A stretch of DNA of 64,000 nucleotides, taken from Lanius collurio (taxonomy: Eukaryota; Chordata; Aves; Passeriformes; Laniidae). The notes under the pieces were generated by a model. The model saw only the letters and a list, made by a program, of their open reading frames with translations, did no database searches and was not told where the DNA came from. This document shows positions 53,701 to 61,900 of this stretch, one piece after another (within the stretch, counting starts at the first letter, position 1; each line of letters starts with the position of its first letter). The position numbers and the translations under genes are program-made. The stretch is from assembly GCA_020086605.1 (NCBI GenBank), contig JACBWW010000038.1:5726782-5790781 (forward strand), written 5' to 3'.

Positions 53701-55980
53701 ATCCAGAAAACCTAAGAGGGTTTAAGTGAAAAGGGTAATAGAGGCTGTTCTCTGTGAATCCTACTAAAAAATCATGAAGATATCTAAGCAGAAAAAACCC
53801 TCAAAACTAACCCTCAAAACTCATTTTGAACCGCCTCCTCTCTTCAGAGCAGGAGATGATGGTTAAAACAATCATGTGAGAATTCTACCCTGCTTCTTGG
53901 AAAAGCAGATGGGTTCATCTCCTGAAAACAAGGCCTTGTTTCTCAGTTTGACTGTAAACCCCGTGAAGTTTCCTACTTAATGCAATCTTCCAGAAGGCAG
54001 GAAACCTCACTCAAGAGGCCATCAATGAAGAACACAGGTGTTTCCTCTTAGTTTCTATTTAACCCTCTTCATCCACCCCAGCAGGGTTGGAGAATGAAGC
54101 CACAATAGCAATGAAGGCAGCAACCGTAAACTGAAACCATGCCAGTAACATCCACAGCATAATCAATCAATCAATCTCTAGATCTCCTTATAACCTTAAC
54201 ATGCCAAAAAGCACATCTTGGAATACCATCTTAAAAGTTCCTCTTGCCCATGGTTTTGGTTTTTTTTTTTTTTTTTTAATAGAACCTAAGTAACAAATAA
54301 CCCCCCCAAAAAGGCAAGATTAAGAGACTTCTCTTCCTTCACAATACCTGCACAGAGCTTGGGTCATACTTGCATCTTTCACATTAGGATCTGTAGTAAG
54401 GCTCCTGATGAGTACTGTAATCATCTGCAATGGTATGTGCTGCACAAGACTTGCCAGTGCAACAGAAGGTTCAAATGAAGTATCTGTAATAGTTGAACAT
54501 GACATAATGTAAGGAACTAAAAAGAAAACCTCACAGAAAAAAATAAGCTTTATGCTCTATCCTACAACTTCACCATAGTTTAAAAGCGAAAATAAATCTA
54601 TCCTACATCTTGCATTCTATTATCACAAACCAAACCAAAATGAAAATATTTCAATGAATTAGGGACAATGAACAGCACTGAATTACGAACTCCTTAAGTT
54701 CATTTCATATCCATGCAAGAAAGTGACAATCTGCCAACTTCCTCCTCCTCTATCCTAAGAGGAATTGAGAAGTAGGTTTTGTATTTATCTAAAAAGAAGT
54801 ACCGTATGTTGTTTATTATACTTAATGTTAAGCCTAGGGACTTAGTGCAGATGGTATTCCCCATGTCCTATCTCAACAACTCTCTGCTAACCATACCACT
54901 TATGCAAAATGCAATGTTAGGTTTCCCAGTGAAGGCACTTTCCAATTGAAACTAATATAGTACTTCAGAGATTTCAGAAGTCAGAAAGGACCTATTTACA
55001 ATCACATTTCCATTACTCAGGCACTAGATTCTTCCTAAAAGAGCGAAGTTTTATGTATTGCTTTTATATATATTACTTATATGTATTTACAAATCATAAT
55101 CTGGTAAACAGTTTCAAGGAGCAAGGACGAATAGTAGCTTTTCACTAAGCACAGAATTGTGTTGGAAGGGACCTCTGGAGATCATGTAGTCCGACCTCCC
55201 TGCCAAGGCAGGGTCACCTGGAGCAGGTAACACAGGAACACACCCAGGCAGAGTTGCAGTGTCTCCAGAGAGGGAGAGCCCATGACCTCCCCGGGCAGCC
55301 TGTTCCAGGGTTCTGCCACCCTCAGTCTAAAGTTCTTCCTCATGTTAAGGCAAAACTTGTGTTTTAGTTTATGGCCTTTGCTCCTTGTCGTGTTGCTGGG
55401 CACCACCAGTCTGACACAAACCTTTTGGCAACAGCCTTTGAGATATTTATATGCATTTAACTACTGACAGTTTTAAATCTAACACAGCACCCAAAACTTC
55501 ATTTCTGTATATCATTTAAAGCATTGTGCCAGGAGCTTTTCCAAACACCATCCTGCTCTGCAGCAAAATAAATCACTATTTCCACTCTAGCTTTTGGGGG
55601 TGGGCAAGAAATGAAAAAGGCTTTGTTTTCTCTACAGTCAAAAAGTTGAATTTTAGTATCTAGGTGAGAAAGCAGTGGTTCCCAGGTGATGCCCATCACT
55701 TGTGCTAAGGCTTTTGCTTTTCTCTGGATAACCTATGCCCCCATTACTCCGCGCCACTCCCGCTCACCCGCGGCGGAGATGACAGCGAAGAGCTCCTGCA
55801 AGGAGGGCAGCAGCGTGTCCGGCTCGGCCTTCCAGACGCTCCTCAATAGCGCGCTGACCTGGGTCACCTGCGAGACGTAAAGGCGCAACTCGGCCTCCCG
55901 GGTGCCCTGGCTCTGGAAGTGGGCGATGCTGCGCACCAGCTGCTGGCAGAAGGCGAGCGACAGCTTCCTGCCGCGGGGCA
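38546..55980 (-). CDS. USP38: USP38, ubiquitin-specific protease 38 (10 exons, 5' end in gap)
   Basis: This gene encodes a deubiquitinating cysteine protease of the USP (C19) family that removes ubiquitin from target proteins. Published targets of the mammalian protein include TBK1, HDAC1 and LSD1. Joining the exons 55768-55980, 54348-54483, 49942-50071, 49580-49681, 46690-46848, 46143-46336, 45508-45601, 44567-44673, 42123-43467 and 38546-38707 (read downward) gives 879 visible residues in one frame with GT-AG introns throughout. The N-terminal ~300 visible residues are the helical region shared with USP35. The USP domain follows, with the Cys box GLINLGNTCYMNS, the QQDCSEYLRFLLDR box, CLNC and YYCEKC zinc-type pairs, the His box SSESGHYYSYARN and the Asp motif FNDSRVTFTSF. 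A Gly-rich tail ends in GRLVF. With ~157 missing residues the total is ~1036, against 1042 as I recall for human. The start codon is not visible. USP35 is the only close alternative, and the tail and linker fit USP38. Confidence 0.97.
39071..39090. repeat. Poly-A tract, 20 A, in USP38 intron 9
   Basis: An uninterrupted A run on the plus strand, antisense to USP38, about 360 nt upstream of exon 10. It is a poly-U stretch in the pre-mRNA. Confidence 0.95.
40935..41197 (+). mobile_element. CR1 LINE 3' end in USP38 intron 9, antisense to the gene
   Basis: GGACAAGAAGTGATGGTTTT, then GAATTCTTTATGAGGATGGT, TTGCCCAGAGATGTGG, TTGGACTAGATAGGCTTTGA and GCCCCTTCCAATCC occur in CR1 order. The terminal octamer ATTCTGTG is at 41186-41193. 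The poly-A tract just upstream (around 40915) is not part of the CR1 end. Confidence 0.85.
42123..43467 (-). CDS. USP38: USP38 exon 9 (large catalytic exon)
   Basis: This 1345-bp exon has one base completing Arg, then 448 codons from LHEEERTLKAL to DNKLYLQ. It holds CLNC and, after a ~115-residue Ser/Glu/Asn-rich linker, YYCEKC, the two Cys pairs of the USP fingers region. It also holds EEPEYLILTLLRFSYD, the catalytic His in SGHYY (codon at 42510-42512) and the Asp in FNDSRVT (codon at 42333-42335). The linker and the stretch around SGGWSVGVEISDTGEN differ most from mammals, while the core motifs are unchanged. An in-frame ATG at 43493 is intronic, upstream of the TTCTCAG|G acceptor. The donor is CAG|GTAAG. 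Confidence 0.97.
44567..44673 (-). CDS. USP38: USP38 exon 8 (USP QQDCSEYL box)
   Basis: This 107-bp exon has 35 codons, REAYAPRIFFEASRPPW to SEYLRFLLD, plus AG of a split Arg. It contains the USP-family PRSQQDCSEYLRFLLD box (Gln-Gln-Asp-Cys-x-Glu), which helps shape the catalytic cleft. The acceptor is GAACAG|AGG and the donor is ACAG|GTATGG. Confidence 0.97.
45508..45601 (-). CDS. USP38: USP38 exon 7
   Basis: This 94-bp exon carries one base completing Asp, then 31 codons FRRHVLSLNLNGCNS to HLFAFLAHTQ. The acceptor is TTTCAG|TTTC and the donor is CCCAG|GTATGT. No ATG-started ORF covers it. It was found from the protein frame between exons 6 and 8, and its phases fit both. Confidence 0.94.
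46143..46336 (-). CDS. USP38: USP38 exon 6 (catalytic cysteine)
   Basis: This 194-bp exon starts at DMPKPTEEKIKLIL and carries the start of the USP domain. The Cys box KTGLINLGNTCYMNS is intact, and the nucleophile codon is TGC at 46184-46186. By counting from the C-terminal side this is about residue 454, the position of the human active-site Cys as I recall it. The exon leaves two bases (GA) that join T from exon 7 to make Asp in MATDF. The acceptor is TTGTAG|GAT and the donor is CAGA|GTAAGT. Confidence 0.97.
46690..46848 (-). CDS. USP38: USP38 exon 5
   Basis: This 159-bp exon has 53 codons, IVPHVVSLVHSFKRDGLPSS to YEPILEAIK, in phase 0 at both ends. The acceptor is CATTCAG|ATT and the donor is AAG|GTACAT. 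It encodes the last part of the helical N-terminal region before the protease domain. It follows the 2731-bp intron 4. Confidence 0.96.
46849..49579 (-). other. USP38 intron 4 (2731 bp)
   Basis: A GT-AG intron of AT-rich unique sequence with no recognised repeat or exon. Confidence 0.9.
49580..49681 (-). CDS. USP38: USP38 exon 4
   Basis: This 102-bp exon has 34 codons, VFNRLWFPLVRPGALAVLSH to SPEAFHL, in phase 0 at both ends. The acceptor is TTTTAG|GTC and the donor is TTG|GTGAGT. The exon is shorter than typical ORF cut-offs and lacks a usable ATG frame start, so it shows only by homology and splice sites. Confidence 0.95.
49942..50071 (-). CDS. USP38: USP38 exon 3
   Basis: This 130-bp exon carries one base completing Arg and then 43 codons, MIDWLSWPLAQHVETW to TLLKIEL. 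The acceptor is TTGCAG|AATG and the donor is CTG|GTATGT. The Met at its start is internal and not an initiator. It belongs to the N-terminal helical region. Intron 3 below it is only 260 bp (49682-49941). Confidence 0.96.
50072..54347 (-). other. USP38 intron 2 (4276 bp, the longest)
   Basis: A GT-AG intron. The poly-T tract at 54260-54277 and a small CAAT repeat (AATCAATCAATCAATC) near 54163 are the only structure noticed. Open frames such as 52031-52267 show no USP38 similarity. Confidence 0.9.
54260..54277. repeat. Poly-T tract, 18 T, in USP38 intron 2
   Basis: It lies 70 nt past the exon 2 donor and reads as poly-A in the USP38 sense direction. Confidence 0.95.
54348..54483 (-). CDS. USP38: USP38 exon 2
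   Basis: This 136-bp exon carries two bases completing Asp, 44 codons (TSFEPSVALASLVQ ... DASMTQALC) and two bases of an Arg codon. The acceptor is TTACAG|AT and the donor is GCAG|GTATTG. It encodes part of the N-terminal helical (HEAT/ARM-like) region and is nearly identical to the mammalian protein. Intron 1 (54484-55767, 1284 bp) separates it from exon 1 and carries a CR1 copy. Confidence 0.96.
55145..55465 (-). mobile_element. CR1 LINE 3' end in USP38 intron 1
   Basis: This is the clearest CR1 copy. From low to high coordinate it has CACAGAAT (reverse of the terminal octamer, 55150-55157), GGAAGGGACCTCTGGAGATC, CAGGGTCACCTGGAGCAGGT, CAGCCTGTTCCAGGGTTCTG, TAAAGTTCTTCCTCATGTTA and TTGCTGGGCACCACCAG. 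A 74-codon minus-strand frame here (55182-55406) is the usual CR1 read-through (WNRLPGEVMGSPSLE), not a gene. Confidence 0.95.
55768..55980 (-). CDS. USP38: USP38 exon 1, 3' part only (truncated by assembly gap)
   Basis: The visible part gives 70 codons plus two bases of a broken codon at the gap edge. It reads from PRGRKLSLAFCQQL through YVSQVTQVSALLRSVWKAEP to LPSLQELFAVISAA. This corresponds to about residues 158-228 of mammalian USP38, in the N-terminal helical region. The donor is G|GTGAGC with the GT at 55766-55767, and one base of the next codon (Asp) is left in this exon. The exon is GC-rich, unlike all later exons, because it lies in the promoter CpG island. The upstream ~155-160 codons, including the start, are hidden in the N run. 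Confidence 0.93.
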
Positions 55981-56290
55981 NNNNNNNNNNNNNNNNNNNN
56001 NNNNNNNNNNNNNNNNNNNNNNNNNNNNNNNNNNNNNNNNNNNNNNNNNNNNNNNNNNNNNNNNNNNNNNNNNNNNNNNNNNNNNNNNNNNNNNNNNNNN
56101 NNNNNNNNNNNNNNNNNNNNNNNNNNNNNNNNNNNNNNNNNNNNNNNNNNNNNNNNNNNNNNNNNNNNNNNNNNNNNNNNNNNNNNNNNNNNNNNNNNNN
56201 NNNNNNNNNNNNNNNNNNNNNNNNNNNNNNNNNNNNNNNNNNNNNNNNNNNNNNNNNNNNNNNNNNNNNNNNNNNNNNNNNNNNNNNNNN
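55981..56290. other. Assembly gap (310 N) over USP38 exon 1
   Basis: A run of 310 undetermined bases replaces the first half of exon 1. It is flanked by GC-rich sequence, a common cause of short-read dropout. No coding frame resembling the USP38 N-terminus reappears beyond it at 56291. Confidence 0.99.
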
Positions 56291-56892
56291 ACTGTAGTCC
56301 TAGTGATGTGACTGACTAGGCGTACACGGCGCCGTCCCTCTCTAGTGCAGCATCCAATGGCGAACGGGGGCGGGCTCGGGGGCGGGGCCGGCCGTGATGG
56401 GGCGGAGGGAGCGGGCGGGTGGGAAAGGCCGTGAGGGGCCGCGTGGGAGCGGCTGGGGCGGTGGGGAGGGCCCCGGGGTGGTGCCCAGCTCAGAGCCGGA
56501 GCGGGCTGTTCCTCTATCGCCCGCTCCCCTGCGCACGCCAGGGCCCACCGGCCTTCGGCCTGTGTGCACGGCCCGTCAGCTCTTCCTGGGATGTGTATTT
56601 ATTGCTTCGGTTACCGCTCATCCTTGCTTTAGTTATTGCTCGTTTTTGGATGCTGGTTACATGTGTGCTTGTGACCAGCAGCATTTCCTCAGAGAAGCCT
56701 TTGCTGTTCAGCAGCGCTCTAACAGAGCAGCAGTTAATGCCAACACACACGTGCTTGTTGTGAGGGTGTTCCCATCCTTATTTAAGCCTGATAATCCTTC
56801 ACTTCTGACCCAATTCAGCTCCAGTTTCCAACAATCATATGTTGTTAATGTATCTTGCCTTTTCATACCACAATAAATTTTTAGTATAAGTG
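56291..56892 (+). ncRNA. Candidate divergent transcript from the USP38 CpG island
   Basis: Plus-strand sequence leaving the island runs about 500 nt to AATAAA at 56872-56877, and 11 A residues follow at 56893-56903. The arrangement fits a promoter-divergent polyadenylated RNA. A 160-codon open frame (56394-56876) crosses it, but it has Gly/Arg/Pro composition from the island and no recognisable domain, so I do not call it coding. No splice structure is evident. Confidence 0.3.
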
Positions 56893-56942
56893 AAAAAAAA
56901 AAAGAGTTCTGCAAATTATGAGGATAATATTATCATACACTC

Positions 56943-57080
56943 CTGGAACCAGGGAATGGTTTGGCTTGGAAGGGGTCTTAAAGGTCATTTCAGTTCCAGT
57001 CCCTCCCCCTACCACGGGCAGGGATGCCACTCACTATGTCATTTTTCTCAGGGCTCCATCCACCTTGTCCATATTATCTC
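56943..57080 (-). mobile_element. CR1 LINE 3' end fragment upstream of USP38
   Basis: GGGAATGGTTTGGCTTGGAA, GGGGTCTTAAAGGTCATTTC and GGGCAGGGATGCCACTCACT, then CAGGGCTCCATCCACCTTG, match the reverse complement of a CR1 3' end. It lies 1.8 kb from the intron 1 copy, in the same orientation, on the other side of the CpG island. Confidence 0.85.
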
Positions 57081-58820
57081 TTTGAGAACTAGGTAACAGG
57101 AAAGGTTACAAACTGAATTAAAACCATCATTGTTGGTAAACTGGAGACCAAACTCCACTCACTCAAATAAAATACTTTAGGCCAGCTCGTTGGTGACATT
57201 AAGCTGGGTGTGCTGGCAAAGCTGTCTTGGTGTGCTGTTTCTCAAAACAAACATCTTCATGCTATGTGATTGAGCAATACCTGTAATTCAGCATCAAGAG
57301 AATATGGAAAATGAGACTCAATTAATCTCTGGTAGTATTTGAAGTGGAACAGGTGCAGAATCTGAGCTGGAGCTTAGCCTGACGAAATACTGTTGATTTA
57401 AGAATAAGAAAAAAGACCCACAAACCCTACAGGGACAGCTGTAAGATGCTACACCTGTCAAAAAAACAAAACAGGAAACCAAGAATTTCAGAGTTGGCTT
57501 GAAAATTGAGCCCCCCTGTTTATAAAATATTTCAATTGCTCAGTTAAATGGCTTAGAAGACTTGAACTTGGCTCCTGTCCTTCAGTTTTCTGTTTGCTCC
57601 TCACAGATGTAAAATCTGGTTCTAGAAACTACTGTGCAATTACTGAGTCATTACAGTCCATTATAAAGTGTGTTGATCAAGGGCTTTTTTACAAGAACTT
57701 TACAAAGGTCAGAGGCTGTTACCACCAACATCTTAACTATCAAGACTGTGTTTGTACGGTGTACTGTATTGGAATCATATCTAAATTAACTAATTTTTTT
57801 CAGAAGGGCTTTTTCATAAACATACATAAAAAATTAACCTTGAAGGAGGTGCTAGGTTGTGTGGCTTGCATACCTGTGGAACTTAATTCTTTGCCTTCTG
57901 TAATCTGGACTGGGAAAGTTTTAATTTTCTTATGTTTACTAGTATGAACTTTCTTTTCTTAATTTATTTTTTCTAGCACTGGTTCATGGTGACTTCTGAA
58001 GCCAGAAGAGGAGAGGAGGAGTCCACTCAGGATCCCAAACAGAACTCTGTAAGAAAGAAGCACTGAAATCAAGTTGCCAGTGACACATGCATGGAAAGGG
58101 ATAAAGTGAGACCTTATCTGGGCAGAGAATCATGGAGAATGGAAGGAGAAAGGAAATTTGAAGGTATGAGAAGCTGCAAAAGTGCTCAGATATATTGATG
58201 TTTATGTGAAAGAGAATAAAGGAGGAGAAAGGCAGGTGGTATGGCAAGCTTGTGGGGCATGTGATGGAGTAGGAAAAGCAGAGGGATGATGAGAGGAGTT
58301 GCCACAAATAGGGAAGGAAATAGGGAAGAGCTGGAACAGTCATTTGAAAAGCTGGAGACATATGGATGATTTGCAGGAGCATGGAGATATGGGGAATGCT
58401 GAAAGCACGAGCAGCTGCAGATTAGCAGGATCAGGGGCTCCTGTGAGCCAGGAGATCAGAGATCTCGGCAGGTTTTCAGTGCTTTGCCCTTTTCTTATGA
58501 AGCATTGTGGATGGGAGGGGAGGCAGTGCCCACTGCTTGGGATAGGGGAACAGTCGTCCTAAGAGGCTGGGACCATTCTGTCCTGCAGCCCAGTCACACC
58601 AGTCACTTCATTGATAAAGCAAATTCTTCCCAAAAGCCACAAGAAGGTCTGAAAATCTATAGCCCCCATAAAAATTAAAATAGCTAGCTGGAGATGTATA
58701 GTTGGAAGGAGGGTAAGGTAATTCTAGCAGAGAAGCTTGGAAGTAGTGATGTTATTTGCAAGTAGAGGACCAAGCATGCATAGTCCTTATTTAATGACTG
58801 CATTTCAAGTAATAGAGCCA
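57081..58820. other. Upstream intergenic, possible old CR1 interior
   Basis: No gene is recognised. A stretch at 57175-57240 (TTGGTGACATTAAGCTGGGT) loosely recalls the CR1 reverse-transcriptase region, but the support is weak. Confidence 0.45.
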
Positions 58821-58920
58821 GCAATGAAAACCCAATGGTTAAGTGTTATGATGTTTGGTTGAGTCAGCTAGCAATGAAAAACCAATGGTTAAGTATTATG
58901 ATGTTTGGTTGAGTCACTGA
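58821..58920. repeat. 50-bp tandem duplication, two copies
   Basis: The copies 58821-58870 and 58871-58920 begin GCAATGAAAA and share CCAATGGTTAAGT.TTATGATG. They differ at two positions in the first 45 bases. Each carries one CCAAT pentamer. It is a recent local duplication. Confidence 0.95.
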
Positions 58921-61900
58921 ATCTCTGTGACCTCAGAGCTAACACTAAGCTGAACTGTGAGAGTGATCCTAATTACAACCTTAATATTAAATATGCAATT
59001 ACCAATCTATAATTACGAGCTGAAATTTAGAACACTGACTGTTCCTCTGTTTACCGGGAAATCTAACTCCTATATATAAGTATATTACTAAATGTGACAA
59101 AATTAAAAATAAATTCATTCTTCAGTGAATAAAATGTATCTTCAAATACTTTCTCTGAAAAAGTAACTAAAAAAACCCAGTCATGTTTCATGAATAGTAA
59201 TTATTATTGTTAAATATTAATTACTCTTACAATGAAAAAGCACAAATAGCAGCAGAAGGTTAACCATGCTGGCATCTCTGTGATAATTCAAAAATCTTAA
59301 CCACAGGAAGGCAAAAAGGAAACTTTTTACTAAGGATATCCTGTCAGCCTTATGCACAAGATGAATTCTTTCTAGCAGAACATTTCATAGATAAGGGGGC
59401 CATGTTAAAGGCTCGCGAGGCTCTGGATGCAACATCTTCCCATTACTTTTGCCACCCATGTGAACCAGTCTAACACGCTGGACTTCCTGCTGCTCTACAA
59501 AGGTATCCACATATCATGTCCAGCGAGCTCAGACTCCCTGAGAGGCAGGATCTTCTATGTCTGCAGTAGGTTCAGGCCCTCTGATAGCGAGCATCACGTG
59601 GCTTGGCTGTGTGCTTGCATGACTGCTAAACGTAGTGCAAGACAGGCAACAGGACACCAGGGAAGATGAGGAGCAGGCTTCTCTTTTCCTTCACAGCTTG
59701 CTCTCAGAACTGTCACTGTGACATGAAACTGCACGATGAATCAGGCGCTTCTGAGCACTGCTCGTGGCCTCCATATCAGCTCCAGTTCTGGCTGCAAGCA
59801 GCTGAATTAACTGCAGGGTTGGTATCTGTCAGGTGCAAAGAATGGTAGCTAGGTGCTTGAGAGCACTGTAAGGTTCAATTAGATAATGTTTGCTAACTAT
59901 TAATTAAGTGTTTTAAGTTTCAAAATGTTGATTAGAAATGCCTGAATGTTGAATCATCATGTTCTAGTTGCACACTGTCACATGTCCCAAAGGTTCATTC
60001 AACTGATAAACAACAGGGTACAGGTTTATTTATCAAAAAATCAAGACAGCACCACACACTGCCCAGTGTCTTACTGAAATCTGTTATCATGATGCAATTA
60101 TTTATTTTATTTGATTTGACAGAGCTGTTTTGCCTCCTGCAGATACAATCTGTCATGATTCAGTTTTGCATATATAATATAAATATATTTGCCATGTCAA
60201 GGAGTAACATCTGACTGAAGGTGGCTTTCTTTCTAATTCTGTATTAGTTTTCCTCAGTTGTAAAAGGGAGATGTTGCAGGGATTGCATTTGGTATTCAAG
60301 ACCTGTGCAGTAATTGCCTTGGAAGTGAGGAGCATCCATATCTTTAGACAAGGAACTGACTATTAACAGATGTGATTAAAGGCTGCAGTCCAGCTATGGT
60401 GAGAGATCTAGGTAGCTCCTTAACATTTATGTGGCAATAATCTGCCACAGTATCAGTGAGGCACAAAGAAAGTTTAAGGAGACTCAGGTCTTAAACATAT
60501 ACAGCATGGATTATGAGGCCAGAAAGGTGATGTTTTAAAAGGCAGGTATATCCACATGAGATAAACTAGTAGACAGTATCTGCCACTGCAGATTTCCAGG
60601 AATAAGAATCATCCCTGTGATTCAGCATGGCTCAGATATATTTTGGCTGAAAAACTGTGTCTAGACTCAGGCTTCTTCGCCAGATACATTTGCCTTCTTC
60701 ACTAAGTACCTCAGTAAGGGATTCAACTGGTCCCCTGTGATAAGTGTATTTTGTATTTCTTCCTTTTACTTAAAAGGATAACTGGCAAATCTTTACACAG
60801 CCTCTTTCTCTCTAATCTCCCTTACATGAATAAACAATACTGCTTGTTACCAAATATGCTTTTCTCAGTGATTTCTACCTCAATGCGTACCCTAAAGAAA
60901 GTGAATGTACTAACCAAAGTGAAACAATGGTGGTTAGATTGATATTTGGACAGTCGGAAACTCGGCTGTGCATTAGACTCTCCTTGTTGTTCTTCACTTT
61001 GTGAGATTTAGAATTACATCAGTGAAGTCCCACAGTGGTCAGAAAAGTTTAAGGTTCCTAGACATTCACAGCTATAACTCAGAGGCCATGTATATGCCAG
61101 CTTTGTATCTCACCAGTAAGAAGTGCATAACTTTTCCAAGCCCTGTCAATGTAAAAAGTGAACTTTTGGTGGCTCCTTATCTCCTTTCTCTTGCATTGCA
61201 CAAAATGTTCACAGTAAATGTCCCAGATTTTAAAGCTGACATAAACTCCTTTATGTTTAGGATGTGTGAGGCTAGATGTTTAAATATAGAGAATCAGACT
61301 AACTTGTGCTAAACCCCCTCGAATTTGTGCAATCCTTTGTTTATTTTACTTGTGCAAATGCTTACTTTGCATGCATAAATTTGCAATACAAATGCAACGT
61401 GAGTGTGTTCATATGAAAATGTGGCATTATGTAGGAATCTATGTGCAATAATGCATATTTTCAGGGAAAAATTTGTAATGGTGATCATCTCTTTCAAGTA
61501 CAAACTGCTCTTAAACCCAGAGAAGTGAGCCTCTATGAAGTGCTTCATTTGATAAATGATACATTTGATAAAATTCAGATACCTGCTGAGGAAATAGCCT
61601 GTTTATAGAAATAGAGTTATACATCAATCCAGCTATCTGACAGAAAGTAATAAAAGTTGATTGCCTGCAAGGTCATCTGTGACTCAGAAATTAGACAGAA
61701 TATGGACTGTGGAAGTCAGCTGTGAGGCTGTGGCAGGGAACAATGCATACTTGATTGAATCCTCCTCAAAAGATGTGTCAAATATCAGACCTTTCTCAAG
61801 AAAGAAGAGACTCAGTAGGTGAAGAAAATATCAAGCATTGTACTTCATTGCATAGCATGCACAACTGACTTAACAGGTTTTTCATGTTGTGATAGTTCTA

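Larger units (their letters stand above)
55745..56575. promoter_or_regulatory. CpG-island promoter of USP38 (interrupted by gap)
   Basis: GC content and CpG density rise sharply here against an AT-rich background. A CCAAT box lies at 56354-56358 and GC boxes (GGGGCGGG type) at 56366-56374 and 56378-56387, with more GGGCGG-like sites to 56465. There is no obvious TATA box. This is the usual form of a housekeeping vertebrate promoter. The USP38 start site should lie at about 56290-56350 or inside the gap. The island extends well past the CCAAT/GC boxes on the plus side, which fits bidirectional activity. Confidence 0.8.

Noticed and set aside
55182..55406. A 74-codon minus-strand frame (WNRLPGEVMGSPSLE) that looks protein-like
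   Set aside because: It is the standard read-through of a CR1 3' end in antisense-to-plus orientation, inside USP38 intron 1, not a gene.
55902..56311. Plus-strand frames of about 130 codons across the N run
   Set aside because: They are made almost entirely of undetermined bases and are antisense to exon 1.
56394..56876. 160-codon plus-strand frame from the CpG island
   Set aside because: The composition simply follows the GC-rich island. It has no domain, and its stop overlaps the AATAAA signal. It was kept only as part of a possible non-coding transcript.
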